Shown piece by piece: positions 58,958-64,000 of a stretch of 64,000 nucleotides of DNA (the first letter of the stretch is position 1; each line of letters begins with the position of its first letter). The notes under the pieces are model-generated. The model saw only the letters and a program-made list of their open reading frames with translations. It was not told where the DNA came from and did no database searches. A program made the translations under genes and the position numbers. This DNA comes from SKLM01 sp964514285 (GTDB lineage Bacteria; Chloroflexota; Anaerolineae; B4-G1), in assembly GCA_964514285.1 (NCBI GenBank), contig CAZEQC010000013.1, positions 1-64,000 of the forward strand, written 5' to 3'.

Positions 58958-61900
58958 TCACGTCAACGCAGCGTCGACCACAGCCAGCGCCCGGGCCGGC
59001 TCGAAGGCCGGCTGGCGGCTGGCCCCGTTGGGGCAGAGGGCCACGCAGGCCCCGCAGCCCTGGCAGAGCGAGGCGATCACCCGGGCCACGCGCTCCTCCC
59101 GATCCAGCACCCGCGCGCCGTACGGGCAGGCGGTCACGCAGAGGCCACAGTAGCTGCAGAGCTTCGGCTCCACGGTCACGGCGTCCCGCCGCGGCCGGGT
59201 CGGGCGGCCTATACAGAGGGCCGCGCGCAGCGCTGCGGCCCGGGCCTGGCCCACGCTCTCGGCGATGAAGCGCGGCCCGTAGGCCATCCCGCAGAGGAAG
59301 AGGCCCGGCGTGGGCAAGTCGACGGGCCGCAGCTTGGGATGCGCCTCGGCGAAGAAGCCGTCCTCGTCCAGCGCCACGCCCAGAAGCTCGGCCAACCGAA
59401 CGTTATCCGAGGCGGGCGCGATGCCGGTGGAGAGGGCCAGCAGGTCGGCGTCCACCGTCAGCGTCTCGTCATAGAGCGTGTCGTGGACGGTGACGCGCAG
59501 CCGGTCCCCGTGGGCCTCGACGGTGGGCCTGCGCGGCGGCTCGTAGCGCAGAAACTGCACGCCCAGGCGCCGCGCCTCGCGGTAATAGAGCTCGCGCTGG
59601 CCCAGCGTGCGGATGTCGCGGAAGAGGACGCTGACCTCGATGGCGGGATCGAGCCGCTTCAGCGCCAGCGCGTTCTTAATGGCGTGGCCGCAGCAGACGC
59701 GCGAGCAGTAGGGATGCTCCTCATCCCGGGAGCTCACGCATTGAATCATGACCACCGATCCCAGATTCGATGGGTGAGGCGGCGCGGAGCCGTCGGGCGC
59801 GGCGCCGGCAGCCAGATGACGCTCTAACTCGCGCTGCGTGACCACCCGGGAGTGCTGGCCGTAGAGATACTCGCCGGTCGAGGCCGGCTCCGCCCCGGTG
59901 GCGACGATGAGCGCGCCGTACGGCTCGGCGCGAACCCGGTCCCCCACCTGGATCCGGGCACGGAAGTCGCCCCGCACGCCGGACCAGCCCACCAGCCGCG
60001 CCTCGGTCCAGAGCCGGACGCGGTCCTGCGCCTCCACGCGGGCCACTGCCTCGCGCAGCAGGGCCTGGGCGTCGAGGCCCTCCAGGGTGCGAAGGGCGTC
60101 CCGCAGGTTGCCCCCGAGCTGGGCCTCCCGCTCCACCAGATCGGAGTCCACGCCGAGCTCGGCCAGCGTGAGGGCGGCCGTCATCCCGGCCAGGCCGCCG
60201 CCCAGCACCAGCACGCGACGCTCGACATTCCGGCCCGCGCCGTCGCCCTCGTCGCTCGCGAAACCGGGCAGACGATCGGGCGTCTCGCGCAGGGCGGCGA
60301 CGGCCATAGCGATCTCGCCGTCGGCCACGGCGGTCGCGGCGGGGGGTTGATCGGCGTGGGGCCAGGCGGCGCCCTCGCGGAGGTTGGCGCGCCCCAGGAG
60401 ACGGGGTGGGAGCCCAAGGCGCTCCATCAGGGCGTCAAAACGATCGCCATAGAGGTGGGGCGAACAGCCAGCGACCACGACGCGGTTCAGCTGGTGCTCC
60501 CCGGCGGCGTCCTCGATGGCTCTCAGCCCGGCGGGGTCGCAGGCGTCCGCCAGCCGCTCGACGTGGCAGACGCCGCGCAGCCCCTGGGCCGCAGCCGCCA
60601 GGGCGGCCAGATTGAGGGGGCCGTCGAGGGCCCCGCGACATGTGCAGAGGAAGACGCCGATCCGCGGCGGGGCATCCGGAGGATGGCCAATCTCCCCCTC
60701 ACCTAACCTCTCCCCCGGGGGAGAGGGATGGCCGCCGGGGGCGTTGTCTAGCCCTCTCCCCCGGGGGGAGAGGGTTGGGTGAGGGGGAATACCTTCGACA
60801 GCCAGAGCGGCCGCAGCAGCAGCCTGGGTCACCGTCTCCGGCACGTCGGCCGGGGCGACGCCGTACCCGGCAGAGAAAACGCCGCGCCGAGAGGTGGTTC
60901 CCGCACCCCCCTCGCCCGTCGAGATGAAACCGTAATCGTCGACGGCCACGCCGGCTGCCTCCGCCAGCGCTTGCGCACCCTCCGCCGGGCCCATGCCCAC
61001 CGCCAGGACCAGCAGGTCCACCACTTCCTCGCCACGCTGGGTCAGCAAGCGCAGATCCTGGTCCGGCAGCTCGTGAACGGCCGCCGGACGCTCCCGACGG
61101 TAGGTCACCCCCGGCAGATCGATGACGCGCTGGACGTAGCGCTCGTACCCCTTGCCGGCCGCCCGCACGTCCATGGTGAAGACGGTCAGCGCCGCCTCGG
61201 GAACCGCCCGGTGGCTGAGCCCCACCTGCTTGGCCGTGATCATGCAGCAGGAGGAGGAGCAGTAGGGGCGTCCCAGGGCCTCGCTGCGGGAGCCGACGCA
61301 GTGGATGAAGGCGATGCGCTCTGGCACGCGACCATCGGAGGGCCGCAGGATCCGCCCTCGGGTGGGACCGGAGCGGTTGAGCATGCGCTCCAACTCCAGG
61401 CTGGTGACCACGTTGGCGCAGCGCCCCCAGCCGTACGTCACCGCCCGGGCGGCGTCGAAAGGCGCCAACCCTGGCGCCAGCACCACGGCCCCCACCGCCA
61501 GCGTCTCCTCCCCGCCGGCCGCGTTCAGATCGATGGCCTCCCGGGGGCAGGCCGCCGCGCAGGCGCCGCAGAAGGTGCAGGCGTTGGCATCGATGGCGTA
61601 GGCGTTGGGGACGGCGCGCGGGGGCGCCGGGTAGATGGCCCGGCGGCGGAGGGGGTCGGCGTCCAGCAGACGCCCCCAGCGAGAGGAGGGACGGCGGACC
61701 GGGCAGACCTGGGCGCAGGCGCCGCAGGCGTCGCACCGCTCAGCGTCGACGTAGCGCGGGGCGCGGCGGAGGGTGGCGGTGAAGCGGCCGGGCTCCCCCT
61801 CCAGGGCGGTGAGGGTGGTATCGGCCAGCACCGCGATGCGAGGATGGGCCGCGCTGGCCAGGGTGGGACAGGTGGACGGCTGGCGGGGCAGCGCCAGGCA

Positions 61901-62092
61901 GAGGCCGCAGGTGTCCGTCGTGAAGGTGTGATCGAGCAGCAGGAAGGCCCCTCCGACGTGCGGCGCGCTGTCCACCAGCGTCACGTCGAGCCCTCCCTCG
62001 GCCACGTGATGGGCAGCCGTCATGCCGGCCAGCCCGGCGCCGACGACGAGGACGGAGGAGGGTCGCCCCAGCCTGTCGCCCCCGGCCGTCAC
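58958..62092 (-). CDS. Double HdrA-like flavoprotein joined by an in-frame REP-like repeat
   Basis: A 1044-aa protein made of two HdrA modules. Module A (about 1-434): FAD loop VLVVGAGLAGMTAAHHV, TCGLCLALPR, inserted ferredoxin CDACGACAQVCP and CTFCGACAAACP, and YCSSSCCMITAKQ. Module B (about 468-1044): HdrA N-terminal domain RIGVFLCTCRGALDG, second FAD loop VLVLGGGLAGMTAALTL, YCSRVCCGHAIKN, and C-terminal CSYCGLCVTACP and CQGCGACVALCP. Residues about 435-467 translate a REP-like element. The start is the GTG at 62092, overlapping the upstream stop after GGAGG. Module A matches the gene at 55757 and module B the gene at 62089. It is probably the core of an electron-transfer or bifurcating complex. 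Confidence 0.88.
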   Translation of the reverse strand: MTAGGDRLGRPSSVLVVGAGLAGMTAAHHVAEGGLDVTLVDSAPHVGGAFLLLDHTFTTDTCGLCLALPRQPSTCPTLASAAHPRIAVLADTTLTALEGEPGRFTATLRRAPRYVDAERCDACGACAQVCPVRRPSSRWGRLLDADPLRRRAIYPAPPRAVPNAYAIDANACTFCGACAAACPREAIDLNAAGGEETLAVGAVVLAPGLAPFDAARAVTYGWGRCANVVTSLELERMLNRSGPTRGRILRPSDGRVPERIAFIHCVGSRSEALGRPYCSSSCCMITAKQVGLSHRAVPEAALTVFTMDVRAAGKGYERYVQRVIDLPGVTYRRERPAAVHELPDQDLRLLTQRGEEVVDLLVLAVGMGPAEGAQALAEAAGVAVDDYGFISTGEGGAGTTSRRGVFSAGYGVAPADVPETVTQAAAAAALAVEGIPPHPTLSPRGRGLDNAPGGHPSPPGERLGEGEIGHPPDAPPRIGVFLCTCRGALDGPLNLAALAAAAQGLRGVCHVERLADACDPAGLRAIEDAAGEHQLNRVVVAGCSPHLYGDRFDALMERLGLPPRLLGRANLREGAAWPHADQPPAATAVADGEIAMAVAALRETPDRLPGFASDEGDGAGRNVERRVLVLGGGLAGMTAALTLAELGVDSDLVEREAQLGGNLRDALRTLEGLDAQALLREAVARVEAQDRVRLWTEARLVGWSGVRGDFRARIQVGDRVRAEPYGALIVATGAEPASTGEYLYGQHSRVVTQRELERHLAAGAAPDGSAPPHPSNLGSVVMIQCVSSRDEEHPYCSRVCCGHAIKNALALKRLDPAIEVSVLFRDIRTLGQRELYYREARRLGVQFLRYEPPRRPTVEAHGDRLRVTVHDTLYDETLTVDADLLALSTGIAPASDNVRLAELLGVALDEDGFFAEAHPKLRPVDLPTPGLFLCGMAYGPRFIAESVGQARAAALRAALCIGRPTRPRRDAVTVEPKLCSYCGLCVTACPYGARVLDREERVARVIASLCQGCGACVALCPNGASRQPAFEPARALAVVDAALT
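60692..60788. repeat. REP-like inverted repeat inside the double-HdrA coding region
   Basis: Two inverted copies of a C-rich unit: CCTCACCTAACCTCTCCCCC with GGGGGAGAGGG (60693-60727) and its near reverse complement (60752-60788). Each copy is itself a hairpin of CTCTCCCCC/GGGGGAGAG. It translates to PHPTLSPRGRG and PSPPGERLGEGE, a known outcome when such repeats are read through. It lies exactly between the two HdrA modules. Confidence 0.88.
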
Positions 62093-63792
62093 AGCAGCGC
62101 CTCCATCATGGCCAGGACCTGCTCGGTGGTCATATTGCGCACCGTGGTGGCCTTGTTCCGGCAGGCCACGGCGCAAGCCCCGCAGCCCTGGCAGAGCGCC
62201 GCGTTGACCGTGGCCACCTTCCGCCAGGGGTGGAGCTCGCGAGCATCGTAGGGGCAGGCCGGCACGCAGAGCCCGCAACCCACGCAGAGATCCTCGTCCA
62301 CCACGGCGACCGCGGGGTCGGAGGCCAGCTCCTCCCGGGCGAAGAGTTTGAGCACCTTCGAGGCCGCCCCGGAGGCCTGCGCCACGCTCTCCGGCACGTC
62401 CTTGGGGAACTGCCCGGCGCCGGCCAGGAAGACCCCGGCGGTGAGGCTCTCCACCGGGTGGAGCTTGGGGTGGGCCTCGGCGAAAAAGCCGTTCTCATCA
62501 CAGCCCACCCGCAGCAGACGGGCCAGCTCCCCGCTCCCGGCGCTGGGCACGGCGGCGGCCATCAGCACCACCAGGTCGGCCTCCGTCCGCGCCGCGCGCC
62601 CGGTGAGGGTGTCGACGCCCCAGACCTCCAGCCGGCCGTTCCTCTCCACCACCCGGGAGACCTTGCCGCGCAGGTAGACGACGCCGTACGTCTCCATGGC
62701 CCGCTGGACGAACTCGTCGTACCCGCGGCCCTGGGAGCGGATGTCGATGTAGAAGACGAAAGCCTGGCCCTCCGGGACGGCCTGGCGGTAGGCGATGGTC
62801 TGCTTGGCGGCGCACATGCAGCAGATCTTCGAGCAGTAGGGGCGGTGGCGCTCCGGCGATCGGGAACCGGCGCATTGGATCCAGACCACCTCCTGGGGCA
62901 CGCGCCCGTCGGAGGGGCGACGGATCTCGTCGGCGCCCAGCATACGCTCGAAGGCCAGGCTGTCCACCACGTCGGCCAGCCGCCCCCCCCCGTACTCAGG
63001 CAGCCTCTCCTTGGGGTAGAGATCGAAGCCGGTGGCCAACACCACGGCGCCGACCTCGTGGGCGGTGGGTGGCCCTGCCCCCGGCTCGCCGGGCTCGACG
63101 CGCACCGTGAAGTTGCCCACGTACCCCTCGAAGCCCACCACCTCGGCCCCGGTGCGGACGTCGATCAGGGGATGGTGGCGCACGGCCTCGATGCGCTCCT
63201 GGAGCCGCCTCTCACCCCGGCCCCCATCTAGATAGAGCGAGGAGAGCATGGCCACCTTCCCGCCCAGGCGGTCGGCCCGCTCGACCAGCACCACCGGGTA
63301 GCCGCCGTCGGCCACGTTGAGAGCCGCGGTCAGCCCGGCGATCCCCCCGCCCACCACCAGGGCGCGCCGAGTGACGGGCAGCGTCAGCGGCTGGAGACAC
63401 TCGTCGCGGCACACCTTCTCCACCAACGTGCGCACGATCTCCACCGCCTTCCTGGTCGCCTGCTCCGGCACCCCATGGTGTGGCCAGGCGACCTGCTCGC
63501 GGATGTTGGCCACCTCCACGCGGTACGGGTTCAGGCCCACGCTCTGGGCCGCCTTACGAAAGGTCGCTTCGTGCATGGAAGGGGAGCAGGCGGCCACCAC
63601 CACCCCGTCGAGGTCGTGCTCCTGGATCGCGGTCTGGATCAGCCCCTGCCCGGGATCGGAGCACATATAGGCGTAGTCGGCGGCGAAGGCCACCGCGGGG
63701 TCATCGCCCACCGCCTCCACCACACGCTCCACGTCGACGGTGCTGGCGATGTTCAGCCCGCAGTGACAGACGAAGACGCCGATGCGAGCCAC
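62089..63792 (-). CDS. HdrA-like flavoprotein, type with C-terminal ferredoxin and no inserted clusters
   Basis: A 567-aa FAD/iron-sulfur protein. The HdrA N-terminal domain RIGVFVCHCGLNIASTVDV and ACSPSMHEATFRKAAQSVGL (about 3-90) is followed by the FAD loop ALVVGGGIAGLTAALNVADGG (about 144-164), QCAGSRSPERHRPYCSKICCM (about 300-320), and two C-terminal clusters CVGCGLCVPACP (about 505-516) and CQGCGACAVACR (about 538-549). The CxxC and ferredoxin insertion found in the 55757 protein is absent. The start is GTG, with GGAGGAGG about 9 bases upstream. The next gene overlaps its end. Confidence 0.88.
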   Translation of the reverse strand: MARIGVFVCHCGLNIASTVDVERVVEAVGDDPAVAFAADYAYMCSDPGQGLIQTAIQEHDLDGVVVAACSPSMHEATFRKAAQSVGLNPYRVEVANIREQVAWPHHGVPEQATRKAVEIVRTLVEKVCRDECLQPLTLPVTRRALVVGGGIAGLTAALNVADGGYPVVLVERADRLGGKVAMLSSLYLDGGRGERRLQERIEAVRHHPLIDVRTGAEVVGFEGYVGNFTVRVEPGEPGAGPPTAHEVGAVVLATGFDLYPKERLPEYGGGRLADVVDSLAFERMLGADEIRRPSDGRVPQEVVWIQCAGSRSPERHRPYCSKICCMCAAKQTIAYRQAVPEGQAFVFYIDIRSQGRGYDEFVQRAMETYGVVYLRGKVSRVVERNGRLEVWGVDTLTGRAARTEADLVVLMAAAVPSAGSGELARLLRVGCDENGFFAEAHPKLHPVESLTAGVFLAGAGQFPKDVPESVAQASGAASKVLKLFAREELASDPAVAVVDEDLCVGCGLCVPACPYDARELHPWRKVATVNAALCQGCGACAVACRNKATTVRNMTTEQVLAMMEALL

Positions 63793-63796
63793 CGAC

Positions 63797-64000
63797 CTAG
63801 GCCTCCTCCCCCTCAGCGCTCTCCACGGCCCGCCAGATCAGCTCGGCGACGTCGACCACCCGCATGCGGGCCCGCCGCGCCTCCTGGTGACGGCGCACCG
63901 CCGCCATCAACGTCCGCTCACACTGCTGACAGGCGGAGACGATCACGTCTGCCTCCACCTCGCAGGCGCGATCGACGCGATGGTGGGCCACCTGGGAGAC
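63797..64000 (-). CDS. HdrB/CCG-domain iron-sulfur protein, C-terminal part only
   Basis: The frame is open to the window edge, so the start is outside. The visible 67 residues contain ADVIVSACQQCERTLMAAVRR, the cysteine pair of the CCG (HdrB/HdrD/GlpC) domain, followed by MRVVDVAELIWRAVE, typical of the end of these proteins. HdrB normally holds the heterodisulfide-type active site and partners HdrA, which begins 4 bases downstream here, so it is probably the catalytic partner of this cluster. Confidence 0.7.
   Translation of the reverse strand, partial: VSQVAHHRVDRACEVEADVIVSACQQCERTLMAAVRRHQEARRARMRVVDVAELIWRAVESAEGEEA

Overview
The window is 64 kb of GC-rich bacterial chromosome, probably from a draft or metagenome assembly because it carries two 100-base N gaps. 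The gene content fits a Chloroflexota bacterium (Anaerolineae-like), and this is an inference. The supporting traits are a near-complete division and cell-wall (dcw) cluster, a B12-dependent ribonucleotide reductase with its regulator NrdR, threonine/proline-rich surface linkers, very long GAF-domain histidine kinases, and an expanded HdrA electron-transfer locus. Many promoters have near-consensus sigma-70 elements, several with an extended TGCTATAAT -10 box.

Left part (1-28.4 kb). A truncated tRNA-Leu(CAG) is followed on the minus strand by a solute-binding protein, SecG and a lipid kinase. Divergently, on the plus strand, lie a GT4 glycosyltransferase, type I glutamine synthetase and a phosphohexomutase. 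Two repeated modules of deoxynucleoside kinase plus GAF histidine kinase follow, then an AlaX-type editing protein, a metal-site-degenerate MBL-fold protein, a TPR membrane protein, and a NAL1-like serine protease preceded by a stand-alone copy of its N-terminal domain. Back on the minus strand are NrdJ, a nitrilase, a methyltransferase, a DsrE-like protein, a C39-like peptidase, a PHP-domain fragment and nrdR. The nrdR promoter carries two NrdR-box-like palindromes. A MalY/PatB-type lyase is on the plus strand.

Middle (28.8-46.7 kb). One minus-strand dcw cluster reads, in transcription order, mraZ, rsmH, ftsL, ftsI, murF, mraY, murD, ftsW, murG, a cvpA-like gene, murC, murB, ddl, ftsQ, ftsA, ftsZ. 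murE is absent from its usual place. A promoter with repeated GTGG(G) boxes (probable MraZ operator) heads the cluster. murD is interrupted by an N gap.

Right part (46.9-64 kb), all minus strand. It holds a beta-helix lipoprotein, a 146-bp palindromic repeat element, an iron-dependent alcohol dehydrogenase with an SCP2 protein and two small membrane proteins, Mfd, Pth and an Ig-like surface protein. The last block is a heterodisulfide-reductase-like cluster: the C-terminus of an HdrB/CCG-type protein, a stand-alone HdrA, a 1044-residue double HdrA, an MvhD-like protein, an FrhB/FdhB-type iron-sulfur protein and another stand-alone HdrA. Both halves of the double HdrA match the two stand-alone proteins in length and architecture, and the join is a REP-like palindromic repeat read through in frame. 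The second N gap sits in mvhD and is flanked by a perfect 55-bp duplication, which points to an unmerged contig overlap.
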